This document shows, piece by piece, positions 42,034 to 50,873 of a DNA stretch of 64,000 nt. The stretch's first letter is position 1; every line of letters begins with the position of its first letter. A program made the position numbers and the translations under genes. The notes beneath the pieces are model-generated. The model was not told the origin of the DNA and searched no databases. It saw only the letters and a list, made by a program, of their open reading frames with translations. The DNA comes from CS1-C013 sp964347265 (GTDB taxonomy: Archaea; Aenigmatarchaeota; Aenigmatarchaeia; Aenigmatarchaeales; Aenigmatarchaeaceae): NCBI GenBank assembly GCA_964347265.1, contig CAYFXV010000001.1:62001-126000 (forward strand), written 5' to 3'.

Positions 42034-44634
42034 ATGAGTTTCAAAGGTATAGAAGAAAAGTGGAGAAAGCGATGGAGAGATACCAAGATCTTTGAAGCAA
42101 AAGATAAAGGAAAAAAATATTATGTTCTAGAAATGTATCCATATCCTTCTGGTTTTGGTGGTCATGTTGGACATATAAGGAATTATATGATAGGAGACAG
42201 TTTTGCTAGATTTATGAGAATGATAGGTTATAATGTTCTTTACCCAATGGGTTGGGATTCGTTTGGTCTTCCTTCTGAAAATGCAGCAATAGAATGGGGT
42301 ATACATCCCCAAAAAGGTGTAGTTAAGAGTATAAAAATCTTCAAAGAACAACTTAATGCTTTATCTCTAAGTTACGATTGGACAAAAGAGATAACAACAT
42401 CTGATCCTGAATTTTATAAATGGTCTCAATGGATATTTTTGAAATTATTTGAAAATGGATTAGTTTATAAAAAATTTGCACCTGGTAACTGGTGTCCACA
42501 ATGTAAAACTGTTTTAGCAAATGAAGATGTTAAAGAAGGGAAATGTTGGAGGTGTGAAACAGAAGTGATACAAAAAGAAATCAACCAATGGTTTTTTAAA
42601 ATAACAGATTATGCTGATAGACTTTTAGAAGATTTGGAAAAGATAGAATGGTCTGAAAGATTAAAAGGTATGCAAAGAAACTGGATCGGGAAGAGTTATG
42701 GTATCAATTACATATTTAAAATCAAGGATATGGATAAAGAGATAAAAACATTTACAACAAGACCAGATACCTTCTTTGGAATAACATTCATGGTAATAGC
42801 TCCTGAACATCCTTTAGTAAAGGAATTAATCAAAGATGCTAAAAACAAAAAAGAAATAGAAGAATTTATAGAAAAATCTAAAAAACTTTCTGAACTTCAA
42901 AGAACTATGTTAACAAAAGAGAAAAAAGGTGTTTTCACTGGAAAATACGCTATTAATCCTGTGACAAAAAAAGAGATTCCTATTTGGGTTGCAAATTATG
43001 TTGTTGCAACTTATGGAACTGGGATTGTTATAGGTGTTCCAACACAAGATCAAAGAGATTTCGAATTTGCAAAAAAATATGATTTAAGATTAAAAAATGT
43101 AATTAATCCTCCTGAAAAAAAATTAAAAGAAGAGGAAATGACAGAAGCATATACTGAAGAAGGAATAATGACAAATTCTGAACAATTTAATGGAATGAAA
43201 AGCAAGGATGCTATCAAGGCTATAGGTGATTTCTTAGTTGAAAATAAGTATGCAGAAAGAACTATAAATTATAAAATAAGAGATTGGTGTGTTTCAAGAC
43301 AAAGATATTGGGGAGCTCCAATACCTATTGTTTATTGCGAAAAGTGTGGAACTGTTCCAATACCTGAAAAGGATTTACCTGTAAAACTTCCTTTAGATGT
43401 TGAATTCGGTAAAAAAGGTGCACCACCATTGGCAACAAATAAAGATTTTGTTAATACTGAATGTCCAAAATGTGGAGGCCCAGCAAAAAGAGAAACAGAT
43501 ACAATGACAACATTTGTTGATTCAGCTTGGTATTATCTACGATATACTTCTCCACATTATAATAAAACTATATTTGATAAAGAAAAAGTAAAATACTGGC
43601 TTCCAGTTAACCAATATATCGGTGGTATTGAACATGCTGTTGGCCATTTAATGTATTCTAGGTTCATAACAAAATTCTTGAAAGATATAGGATATCTTGA
43701 TTTTGATGAGCCATTTCTAAAACTATTAAATCACGGAATGGTTAACAAAGGTGGAGTAAAGATGAGTAAGTCTAAAGGAAATGTTGTTGATCCAAGAGAT
43801 GTTATTAAAAAGCATGGAGTTGATGTACTTAGAACGTATATGCTCTTTATGGCACACCCAACTAAAGCTGTTGAATGGTCTGATAAAGAAATGGGTGGTG
43901 TTAGTAGATTTTTAGAAAAAACAAGAAAAATAATAGAAAATATGAGAAATGTAAAAGGAGATAAATATATTGAAAGTGTAACTCAAAGAAAAATAAAATC
44001 AATAACAAAAGCTATGAAAAATCTAGAACAAAACATTGCTCTTCTAGAACTTATGGATTTTGTAAATAAACTCTCAAAACATCCTTCTCTATATTCATAT
44101 AAAATATTTTTGAAGATGCTAACACCTTTTGCTCCACATACAACTGAAGAATTGTGGGAAATGTTAGGAGAAAAAGAAATGATTTCAGTCCAAAAATGGC
44201 CTGAACATGATGAGTCTAAAATAAATCTTAAAGTAGAAGCTGGTGAAGAACTTATATATCAAGTTATAAAAGATATTAGAGAAGTTAAAAAATTATCTAA
44301 AATAGAAAAACCTAAAAAAATAACAATATTTGTAGCACCAAGTTGGAAGCATGAAGTTTTTGATTCTGTTTTGCAAGGAACTGAATTAAAAAAAATTATT
44401 AAAAATTATAAAGGTAAAGAAAAAGAAGTTTCTGATTATTATAAGAGATTACATAAGAAAAAACCATTAGAAGAAAAATTCTTGAAAGGAAAAGAATTGA
44501 AATATTTGTCAGATGCTAAAGAATTTTTAGAAAAAGAATTAAAATGTAAAATAGAAATAATTTCTGCAGAAAAATCTGAACATCCTAAAGCTTTGGTTGC
44601 TGAACCTGAAAAACCTGGGATATTTATTGAGTAA
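42034..44634 (+). CDS. leuS: leucyl-tRNA synthetase, bacterial type
   Basis: 866 aa. Class I core EMYPYPSGFGGHVGHIRNYMIGD with HVGH (44-47), GYNVLYPMGWDSFGLPSENAAIEWG, KMSKSKGNVVDPRDVIKKHGVD, editing domain with FTTRPDTFFGITFMVIAPEH and VIGVPTQDQRDFEFA, and a zinc motif CPQC...CWRC. GWDSFGLPSENAA and QDQRDFEFA are bacterial LeuRS signatures; archaeal LeuRS has a different HIGH region and editing-domain placement. Charges tRNA-Leu. Likely acquired by transfer, in this lineage or an ancestor. Confidence 0.93.
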   Translation: MSFKGIEEKWRKRWRDTKIFEAKDKGKKYYVLEMYPYPSGFGGHVGHIRNYMIGDSFARFMRMIGYNVLYPMGWDSFGLPSENAAIEWGIHPQKGVVKSIKIFKEQLNALSLSYDWTKEITTSDPEFYKWSQWIFLKLFENGLVYKKFAPGNWCPQCKTVLANEDVKEGKCWRCETEVIQKEINQWFFKITDYADRLLEDLEKIEWSERLKGMQRNWIGKSYGINYIFKIKDMDKEIKTFTTRPDTFFGITFMVIAPEHPLVKELIKDAKNKKEIEEFIEKSKKLSELQRTMLTKEKKGVFTGKYAINPVTKKEIPIWVANYVVATYGTGIVIGVPTQDQRDFEFAKKYDLRLKNVINPPEKKLKEEEMTEAYTEEGIMTNSEQFNGMKSKDAIKAIGDFLVENKYAERTINYKIRDWCVSRQRYWGAPIPIVYCEKCGTVPIPEKDLPVKLPLDVEFGKKGAPPLATNKDFVNTECPKCGGPAKRETDTMTTFVDSAWYYLRYTSPHYNKTIFDKEKVKYWLPVNQYIGGIEHAVGHLMYSRFITKFLKDIGYLDFDEPFLKLLNHGMVNKGGVKMSKSKGNVVDPRDVIKKHGVDVLRTYMLFMAHPTKAVEWSDKEMGGVSRFLEKTRKIIENMRNVKGDKYIESVTQRKIKSITKAMKNLEQNIALLELMDFVNKLSKHPSLYSYKIFLKMLTPFAPHTTEELWEMLGEKEMISVQKWPEHDESKINLKVEAGEELIYQVIKDIREVKKLSKIEKPKKITIFVAPSWKHEVFDSVLQGTELKKIIKNYKGKEKEVSDYYKRLHKKKPLEEKFLKGKELKYLSDAKEFLEKELKCKIEIISAEKSEHPKALVAEPEKPGIFIE

Positions 44635-44670
44635 AAAAGTTTAAATCTTTTTTCATTCTTCTATTAATTA

Positions 44671-44675
44671 AGGTG
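44671..44675 (+). promoter_or_regulatory. Shine-Dalgarno of the 99-aa gene
   Basis: AGGTG lies six bases before the ATG at 44681, following the TATA-like gtttaaat at 44639-44646. Clear initiation signals support an independent transcript after leuS. Confidence 0.5.
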
Positions 44676-44680
44676 TAAAA

Positions 44681-44980
44681 ATGGTTCCAGAAGGTACTTT
44701 ATACTTTGTTTTTAAATCAATAATTAAACCAAAAGAACAAGTAGAAATTGCGAAAAAAATATCAGAGTTTGAATATGTCGAACAAGTTGAGTTAATTAGA
44801 GGTACTACACTTTACGAAGTTGCTGTAAGATTTAAAACACCAAATAAAAGAAAAACAGGAGAACTTTCAGTAAAAATAGCTAGAATGGATGAGATATTTG
44901 GTAAATCACTTGATTTTGATATTGTAAAAAAAAGAATAAAAAAAACTGAAAGTGGTTATAAAATTGAGAACCCATCATAG
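44681..44980 (+). CDS. hypothetical protein with ferredoxin-like (Lrp-RAM-like) features, 99 aa
   Basis: TLYFVFKSIIKPKEQVEIAKKISEFEYVEQVELIRGTTLYEVAVRFKTPN has the beta-alpha-beta pattern of the Lrp/AsnC RAM domain, but there is no HTH and no other diagnostic motif. A lone RAM-like or ACT-like ligand-binding protein is possible. Own TATA-like box and Shine-Dalgarno. Function unknown. Confidence 0.5.
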   Translation: MVPEGTLYFVFKSIIKPKEQVEIAKKISEFEYVEQVELIRGTTLYEVAVRFKTPNKRKTGELSVKIARMDEIFGKSLDFDIVKKRIKKTESGYKIENPS

Positions 44981-45021
44981 TGGTAAATTAAATTTAAATC
45001 TAGTTCTTTTTTATAATCTTC

Positions 45022-45459
45022 ATGAAGAAATATACTATAATATTTTTCATAATCCTCGTAATAGCTTTCTTGATTTCTAATTATATTGAAATTTATAAAG
45101 ATTACATTGTTTCAGAAGTCATTGATGGAGATACTTTTAAGACTAAAGATGGAAAAACTATTAGATTAATAGGAATTAATGCCCCTGAAAATAAAGAAAA
45201 ATGTTATCAGGAAGCTAAAAATAAGTTAAAAGAATTTATTTACAAAAGAAAAATAAGACTAGAAAGGGATGTTAAAAGTAAAGATAATTACGGAAGATTA
45301 TTAAGATATATTTATGCTGATGATTTGTTTGTAAATTCTGAAATGATTAGATTAGGACTAGCTAAATTTGAAGAAATTGAACCTAATAAAAAATATTCTA
45401 AATTATTTTTAGATTTAGAAAATAAAGCTAGAAGAGCAAGAAGATGTATTTGGGAATAA
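45022..45459 (+). CDS. membrane-anchored or secreted staphylococcal-nuclease-like protein
   Basis: 145 aa. N-terminal hydrophobic segment (5-22) acts as an anchor or signal. The SNase OB-fold follows with catalytic residues visible: SEVIDGDTFKTKDGKTIRLIGINAPEN (Asp, Arg, Glu) and DNYGRLLRYIYADDLFVNSEMIRLGLA (second Arg). Degrades DNA and RNA with Ca2+. The outside location fits scavenging nucleotides or host/competitor DNA. Own TATA-like box (about 44990-45000). Confidence 0.85.
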   Translation: MKKYTIIFFIILVIAFLISNYIEIYKDYIVSEVIDGDTFKTKDGKTIRLIGINAPENKEKCYQEAKNKLKEFIYKRKIRLERDVKSKDNYGRLLRYIYADDLFVNSEMIRLGLAKFEEIEPNKKYSKLFLDLENKARRARRCIWE

Positions 45460-45460
45460 T

Positions 45461-46249
45461 TTATTTCAAATATTTATCAAACCACTCTATTGTTAATTTA
45501 ATTGCTAGTTTCTGAGCTTCGAGATTATAATCGGTATAATCTTCATTTTCCCAAGCATGATTTGCTCCAATAATCTTTTCAAGTTTTTTTGGTCCTTTCA
45601 AAATAGTTAATAATATTTCTGAATGACTAAATGGAACTATATCATCAACATCTCCATGAATAAGAAGCGTAGGTGAAGAAATCTTTTTAGCATAAGGAAT
45701 AAGATCTATATTTTTTATTTCTTCTATAAATTCTTTACCAACTTTATATTCTTGCCCGTTACTTTTCTTTCCTTTTATAAAACCTGTTTGTTCTAATTCC
45801 TGAAGTTTTTCTTCTGAAAGAAATCTTTTAGCTAATGCAGTTTCTCTACGAAATAAAGCAGTATACCATAGAACCAAACATTTTATTTTTTCATTATAAG
45901 CAAGAATAGAAATAGAACCTCCCATACTTTCTCCAACAAGAGCAATCTTATCATATTTTTTTGACATTTTGTTAATAATTAATTTCAAATCACTAACTTC
46001 TCCTTTCATGGTCATTTTATGAAATTCACTCCAATCATCAGTAGTAAATCTAAAATTAAATCTCAAAACAGCAAAACCTTTGGATGCTAATTCTTCAGCT
46101 AATTTGATGAACAAACCACCAGGACCATTTATTGAACCTGTGAAACCATGAACCAAAATAACTAATGAATTTGTTTTATTTTCAGGTAAATGTAAAATAG
46201 ATTCTACCTTATAACCTTGATTTTCAAAATAAACTTTTCTTATTTTCAT
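45461..46249 (-). CDS. alpha/beta hydrolase (serine hydrolase)
   Basis: 262 aa, no signal peptide. Oxyanion-hole LVHGFTGSINGPGG, nucleophile elbow LVGESMGGSIS (Ser about 107), acid HGDVDDIVP (Asp about 209) and base GANHAW (His about 238): a complete triad. Related to esterases, lipases and acyl-peptide processing enzymes; substrate not predictable. Downstream of the TrmB-like regulator on the same strand with 22 bp between. Confidence 0.85.
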   Translation of the reverse strand: MKIRKVYFENQGYKVESILHLPENKTNSLVILVHGFTGSINGPGGLFIKLAEELASKGFAVLRFNFRFTTDDWSEFHKMTMKGEVSDLKLIINKMSKKYDKIALVGESMGGSISILAYNEKIKCLVLWYTALFRRETALAKRFLSEEKLQELEQTGFIKGKKSNGQEYKVGKEFIEEIKNIDLIPYAKKISSPTLLIHGDVDDIVPFSHSEILLTILKGPKKLEKIIGANHAWENEDYTDYNLEAQKLAIKLTIEWFDKYLK

Positions 46250-46271
46250 AATTATAATTTAGAAAATTAGT

Positions 46272-47024
46272 TTATATAGCATGTGCCTTATTCCAAAATT
46301 CTTCAAACTTATCTTTATAATCTGTCTTACAATTCAAGAACCAGATTCCTTTTTCACTTTCATCAACAGTCATCCCATGTTTTCCATCAATCATAACTAA
46401 ATAAGGTAAAGCTCTTCCTAACCTCATATCAATATTAATACTTTTTAATTTTTTCAAAGTTTCAGGATGAAGTTCAGCTGCAACTATTCTTATTTTAATT
46501 CCTCTTTCAACAGCTCTTTTTATTGCTTCTAAAAGAACAATATCATCATAAAACTTATCAGTTGTTACCAATATTTCATCTTCAGCTATATCAAAAAGCA
46601 AAGCGGCCTTATTTGCAAAATCTCCTTCATATTGCTCATAAGCTTTTTCTCCTAGCCATACTGTCTTTCCTCTAATCTTTAGAAATTCATCATATGTTTT
46701 TTCTAACTTACCAAATAATTCTTTTAATCTTATATAATCTTTGCTAACATAACTAAGAATTCTTTGGAATGGATTAGTAGATCTAGCTAGCCAAAAAACT
46801 TTACTTTTTTCCTGCCCACTTTCAATAAGTCCTTTTCTTTGCAAAGAATAAAGATATTTGTAAGCATTTGTAACAGATATTCCTGCTTCTTTTGCAATTC
46901 TAGAAGCCTCTGCTTTTATCACATCTCTGTTTGTAAGAATGAGCATTGCTCTTAAGATTCTTACTTCTAAATCATCAAATTGTTTACTCTCTTTAAGCAT
47001 TGAACAAAACTCGTTTATTTCCAT
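46272..47024 (-). CDS. TrmB-like HTH regulator with PLD-type C-terminal domain
   Basis: 250 aa. N-terminal winged helix (LEVRILRAMLILTNRDVIKAEASRIAKEAGISVTNAYKYLYSLQRKGLIE, about 18-68), then a C-terminal domain (130-250: LFDIAEDEILVTTDKFYDDIVLLEAIKRAVERGIKIRIVAAELHPE) like the TrmB/PLD-like regulatory half. Likely a repressor/activator of its own region, perhaps including the neighbouring hydrolase. Divergent from the FKBP gene with a 93-bp promoter gap. Confidence 0.75.
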   Translation of the reverse strand: MEINEFCSMLKESKQFDDLEVRILRAMLILTNRDVIKAEASRIAKEAGISVTNAYKYLYSLQRKGLIESGQEKSKVFWLARSTNPFQRILSYVSKDYIRLKELFGKLEKTYDEFLKIRGKTVWLGEKAYEQYEGDFANKAALLFDIAEDEILVTTDKFYDDIVLLEAIKRAVERGIKIRIVAAELHPETLKKLKSINIDMRLGRALPYLVMIDGKHGMTVDESEKGIWFLNCKTDYKDKFEEFWNKAHAI

Positions 47025-47117
47025 AGTTAAGTTATAGTATTTTTGATTTAAATTTATATTGTTTCTTATAAAACTTAGATTGTAAAGTATATAAATTACA
47101 TTATCTAATTACTTTGC

Positions 47118-47750
47118 ATGCAAATCAATGATTTTGTCAGAGTAGTATATTCAGCAAAAATAAAAGAAACAGGACAGGAATTTGATAAAACTGGAGATAA
47201 AACTGCTCCTATAATTGTTAAGCCAGGTTTTATAATAAAAGGATTAGAAGAAGCTCTATTAGAAATGAATGCTAATGAAAGAAAAACAATTGAAATACCT
47301 CCAGAAAAAGCATTTGGAACCAGAGATCCCAAATTAGTAAGACTTATTCCTATTTCTGAATTTAGAAAACATAATACAAAACCACAGCCTGGAATGTTTG
47401 TTCAAGCAGACAACATGAGAGGAAGAGTTTTATCTGTTTCTGGAGGAAGAGTTAGAGTTGACTTCAATAATCCATTAGCAGGAAAAACTCTAATATATGA
47501 TTTAGAAATCAAAGAAAAAATTGAAAGTATTGAACACAAGATAAAAACTTTGTTTGAGATTTATAGAGCAGCTAATAAAGATAAAATTAAAGTTAATGTA
47601 AAAGAAAAAGAAGTTGAAGTTGAAATACCTCCACTAGTAAATTCTTTGTTTAAAAAGAAAATAGCTGATGATATTATAAAAATTTTAAATTTTGAAAAAG
47701 TAAAATATGTAGAAGTTTTTGAAAAACCAAAAGAAGAAGTAAAAACTTAA
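47118..47750 (+). CDS. FKBP-type peptidyl-prolyl isomerase (long archaeal type)
   Basis: 210 aa. FKBP core with an IF insert: MQINDFVRVVYSAKIKETGQEFDKTGDKTAPIIVKPGFIIKGLEEALLEMNANERKTIEIPPEKAFGTRDPKLVRLIPISEF..FNNPLAGKTLIYDLEIKEKIE. The C-terminal ~60 residues form the extension usual in archaeal long FKBPs. Accelerates proline isomerisation and acts as a chaperone. Cytoplasmic. Confidence 0.92.
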   Translation: MQINDFVRVVYSAKIKETGQEFDKTGDKTAPIIVKPGFIIKGLEEALLEMNANERKTIEIPPEKAFGTRDPKLVRLIPISEFRKHNTKPQPGMFVQADNMRGRVLSVSGGRVRVDFNNPLAGKTLIYDLEIKEKIESIEHKIKTLFEIYRAANKDKIKVNVKEKEVEVEIPPLVNSLFKKKIADDIIKILNFEKVKYVEVFEKPKEEVKT

Positions 47751-47775
47751 ATCTTTTTCTATTTAATCTTATAAT

Positions 47776-48414
47776 ATGGTAGAGGAAATAGTATGGGTTT
47801 ATTGGGGCAACTTGTTGATGCGGGGAAATGATGCTAGAGGATATAGATTACAAAAAAGACTTAAAGAAATTGAAAAGGAAGATTTACAAAAACATTTTCC
47901 TGAATGGAAAGTTGAAGATCACTCATTTGAACGTACCTTTTTAAAGAAAACTCGAGAAAAACTGAGGAAAAAATTGGTGAACAATGTTATTTCAACAAGA
48001 AATGTGGGTGTTAGAATAGAATGTATAAGTGAATATGGAAAAAATCTTCAACAATTACAAGATGCTAAAGATGCTCTCTTAAAATTAGCAGAAATTGCTG
48101 AAAGAATTAAGAAAGGTGCAATTGATAAAACAAGAGGTTTTATAGAAAAAGAATGGTCTAAGAATACAATAAGATATACTTCTTTACCAACTAAAGTAAA
48201 TACAAAAGATCTTGTACTTTTAAATTTAATTAAAAGTGCTAATGAAAATCCTACAAAAGAAACAAGAGAAGAAACTAATTACAATTATGAAAGGAAAAGA
48301 ACGTATACTGTAAATCCACTGGGTCCACAATCTTTTCAAATAGATGTACATTGTCTGTCTTCTCAATTTGAAAATTTTTATGATACAGAATTTTCTAAAA
48401 TATTTACATTCTAA
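47776..48414 (+). CDS. hypothetical protein, 212 aa
   Basis: No family recognised. Hydrophilic and basic, with LMRGNDARGYRLQKRLKEIEKEDLQKHFPEWKVEDHSFERTFLKK and a helical middle (GKNLQQLQDAKDALLKLAEIAERIKKGAIDKTRGFIE). One late Cys; no TM. Starts 25 bp after the FKBP stop and ends 80 bp before ftsZ. Confidence 0.5.
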   Translation: MVEEIVWVYWGNLLMRGNDARGYRLQKRLKEIEKEDLQKHFPEWKVEDHSFERTFLKKTREKLRKKLVNNVISTRNVGVRIECISEYGKNLQQLQDAKDALLKLAEIAERIKKGAIDKTRGFIEKEWSKNTIRYTSLPTKVNTKDLVLLNLIKSANENPTKETREETNYNYERKRTYTVNPLGPQSFQIDVHCLSSQFENFYDTEFSKIFTF

Positions 48415-48453
48415 TTGATTATATTTTCTTTTATAACATTTCAATTAAGTATA

Positions 48454-48485
48454 AAAATTTATATTTTCAAAAAATTACATGGAGG
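48454..48485 (+). promoter_or_regulatory. ftsZ promoter and Shine-Dalgarno
   Basis: aaaaatttatatt at 48454-48466 is TATA-like and TGGAGG at 48480-48485 is a strong Shine-Dalgarno nine bases before the ATG at 48495. Confidence 0.55.
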
Positions 48486-48494
48486 TTTTTTACA

Positions 48495-49577
48495 ATGGCT
48501 ATTAAAAGTATTGGCGGAGTAAGCAAATTATCTGATACTGATGAAGATTTAAGAAAACTTCTTGAAGCAAGAAGAGCAGATATAAAAGTTATGGGAATTG
48601 GCGGTGCAGGAAACAATACTGTTTCTAGAATGATGCAAGTTGGTATAGTGGGTGCAGAGGTTGTTGCAATTAATACAGATGCACAAGATTTGTTATACAC
48701 TGATGCTGATAGAAAAGTTTTAATTGGAAAGGATTTAACAAAAGGCCTAGGAGCTGGTGCTGATCCAAAAGTAGGAATGGAAGCTGCAAGAGAAAGTAGA
48801 GAAGATATAAAGGATGCATTAAAAGGAGGGGATATGGTATTTGTTACATGTGGATTAGGTGGTGGAACAGGAACAGGAGCATCACCAATAATAGCAGAGA
48901 TTGCACAAAAATTAGGATTATTAACTGTCGGCGTTGTAACATTACCATTTTCAATGGAAGGAAGACAAAGAATGTCAAATGCTCAAATGGGATTAGAAAA
49001 TCTACAAAAAAATGTTGACACATTAATAATAATACCTAATGATAAACTTTTGGAAATTGTTCCAGATGTTTCTGTTGTAACAGCGTTTAAAGTTTGTGAT
49101 GAGATTCTAGTCAATGCAGTTAAAGGAGTAACAGAATTAGTAACAAAACCTGGATTAGTTAATTTGGATTTTGCAGATATAAGAGCTGTTATGACTGATG
49201 GTGGATTAGCAATGATTGGATTGGGAGAATCCGATACAGAGAACAGAGCAGTAGAGGCTGTTGAAAAAGCTTTAAACAATCCATTGTTAGATGTTGAAAT
49301 CGAAGAAGCAAATGGTGCATTAGTAAATGTTTCAGGAGGAACAGACATTACAATAAGAGAATGTCAAGAAATTGTAGAAGCGATTTCAGCAAAGATATCT
49401 TCTGATGCAAAAATTATCTGGGGTGCACAAATTTCAAAAGAACTTGGAGATATAGTAAGAGCTTTATTAATAGTCACTGGAGTAGAAGCACATGAAACAT
49501 ATGCTTATGGAGAAAGAGTTTTCCCAAGAGAAAAACAAAAAGAAATTGAAAAAATACTAGGAATAGATTTTGTTTAA
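48495..49577 (+). CDS. ftsZ: cell-division protein FtsZ
   Basis: 360 aa. Tubulin-like GTPase: N-terminal IKVMGIGGAGNNTVSRM (30-46), GTP signature GGGTGTG (122-128), T7 loop DFADIRAVMTDGG for GTP hydrolysis, and C-terminal FtsZ domain with GGTDITIRECQEIVE. It polymerises into the division ring. The C-terminal tail (KEIEKILGIDFV) may bind an anchor such as SepF. Normal length. secE follows about 100 bp later. Confidence 0.97.
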   Translation: MAIKSIGGVSKLSDTDEDLRKLLEARRADIKVMGIGGAGNNTVSRMMQVGIVGAEVVAINTDAQDLLYTDADRKVLIGKDLTKGLGAGADPKVGMEAARESREDIKDALKGGDMVFVTCGLGGGTGTGASPIIAEIAQKLGLLTVGVVTLPFSMEGRQRMSNAQMGLENLQKNVDTLIIIPNDKLLEIVPDVSVVTAFKVCDEILVNAVKGVTELVTKPGLVNLDFADIRAVMTDGGLAMIGLGESDTENRAVEAVEKALNNPLLDVEIEEANGALVNVSGGTDITIRECQEIVEAISAKISSDAKIIWGAQISKELGDIVRALLIVTGVEAHETYAYGERVFPREKQKEIEKILGIDFV

Positions 49578-49679
49578 AATTGAAATAATTGAAAAAGGGA
49601 AGATATATATAGGCATAATAATAAAACAAAAAGCATTTAAATAATATTCTTTATATAATAGTTTATTCTAGGTGTTTAA

Positions 49680-49916
49680 ATGGAAAAGATTAAAAAATCG
49701 GGAACAGAGGGAAAACCTGGTTTAGGTGGTAGAATAAAAAATAAAATAAAAAAATATAAAAGAGTTTTAAGTGTTGCACATAAACCAGATAAAGAAGAGT
49801 TCGTATCATCAATGAGAATAACTGGATCTGGAATATTATTATTAGGTTTAATAGGATTTATAATATTTTTAATATATTTTATGATACAAAACTTCCAATC
49901 AATTCTTGGTGTTTAA
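49680..49916 (+). CDS. secE: protein translocase SecE/Sec61-gamma subunit
   Basis: 78 aa. Basic N-terminal half with the conserved amphipathic helix (KKYKRVLSVAHKPDKEEFVSSMRIT), then one TM segment (51-71: GSGILLLGLIGFIIFLIYFM). The N-terminus is longer than many archaeal SecE proteins (about 60). Clamps SecY in the translocon. Directly precedes spt5, the normal archaeal order SecE-Spt5-uL11. Confidence 0.93.
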   Translation: MEKIKKSGTEGKPGLGGRIKNKIKKYKRVLSVAHKPDKEEFVSSMRITGSGILLLGLIGFIIFLIYFMIQNFQSILGV

Positions 49917-49917
49917 A

Positions 49918-50370
49918 ATGATAAGAACAATAAGAACAACAGTTGGAAGAGAAAATGCTGTTATTGAAACTCTTATAAACAAAATAAAAAATAACAATTT
50001 AGACATAAAATGTGTTTTTCATCCAGGAGAACTAAAAGGCTATGTTTTTATAGAAGGTGATATTGAAGCAATTAATCAAACCATTAAAGGAGTCCCGCAT
50101 GTAAAAGGAATAATAAAAAAAGAAGTTAAAATTAATGATATTAAAAAATTCTTAGAAGTCAAAAAAATTGAAATTAAAGTTAATAAAGGAGATGTTGTTG
50201 AAATTATTGGTGGGCCCTTTAAGAATGAAAAAGGTAAAGTTACAAGAGTTGATGAAGCAAAAGAAGAATTAACTATAGAATTGTTAGAAGCGGCAATTCC
50301 TATCCCAATTACAATACCTATAGAGTCAGCAAGAGTCATTGAAAGTGCAGAAGAAAGTGAAGAAAAATGA
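49918..50370 (+). CDS. spt5: transcription elongation factor Spt5 (NusG)
   Basis: 150 aa from the ATG at 49918, one base after the secE stop; a TTG at 49906 would overlap secE and is rejected. NGN domain (1-88: MIRTIRTTVGRENAVIETLINKI...) and KOW domain (about 95-145: VNKGDVVEIIGGPFKNEKGKVTRV). With Spt4 it clamps RNA polymerase on DNA and links it to ribosomes. Stop overlaps the uL11 start (ATGA). Confidence 0.95.
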   Translation: MIRTIRTTVGRENAVIETLINKIKNNNLDIKCVFHPGELKGYVFIEGDIEAINQTIKGVPHVKGIIKKEVKINDIKKFLEVKKIEIKVNKGDVVEIIGGPFKNEKGKVTRVDEAKEELTIELLEAAIPIPITIPIESARVIESAEESEEK

Positions 50371-50867
50371 CAGAAATAAAAGCTATAATTGAAGGTGGAA
50401 AAGCAAACCCTGCTCCACCATTAGGCCCTCAGTTAGCTGCTGCAAAAGTTAATATTCAAGAAGTAATTAATGCAATAAATGAAAAAACAAAAGAGTTTAA
50501 TGGAATGGAAGTTCCTGTTACAATTAAAATTGATCCTAAAACCAAAGAAATTGATATTTCAGTTGGCACGCCTTCTGTTGCTGTTTTAGTTAAAAAAGAG
50601 TTAAATGTAAAAAAACTGGCTAAAGCTCCTTTTAGTGTTTTTGAAAAAGATGAAGTTAAAGAAGAGTTTAAAGAGAGTTTAAAATTTGAACAAATTGTTA
50701 AAATTGCTAAAATGAAAATGGAAAGCATGAAAACTGATGATTTGAAAAAAGCAGTAAAACAAGTTGTTGGGTTTTGTGTTAGTGCAGGAGTTTATATTGA
50801 AGATAAAAAGCCTAAGGAAATTTTAGAAGAAATAGAAGAAAGGAAATGGGATGAAAAAATAAAATAG
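50367..50867 (+). CDS. rpl11: 50S ribosomal protein uL11
   Basis: 166 aa. N-terminal Pro-rich block IIEGGKANPAPPLGPQLAAAKVNIQEVINAINEKT and C-terminal rRNA-binding domain with VVGFCVSAGVYIEDKKPKEILEEIEE. Forms the factor-binding stalk base with 23S rRNA. Normally followed by uL1 and uL10 in archaea; here a NUDIX gene follows, so the cluster is broken. Confidence 0.97.
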   Translation: MTEIKAIIEGGKANPAPPLGPQLAAAKVNIQEVINAINEKTKEFNGMEVPVTIKIDPKTKEIDISVGTPSVAVLVKKELNVKKLAKAPFSVFEKDEVKEEFKESLKFEQIVKIAKMKMESMKTDDLKKAVKQVVGFCVSAGVYIEDKKPKEILEEIEERKWDEKIK

Positions 50868-50873
50868 ATTTCT

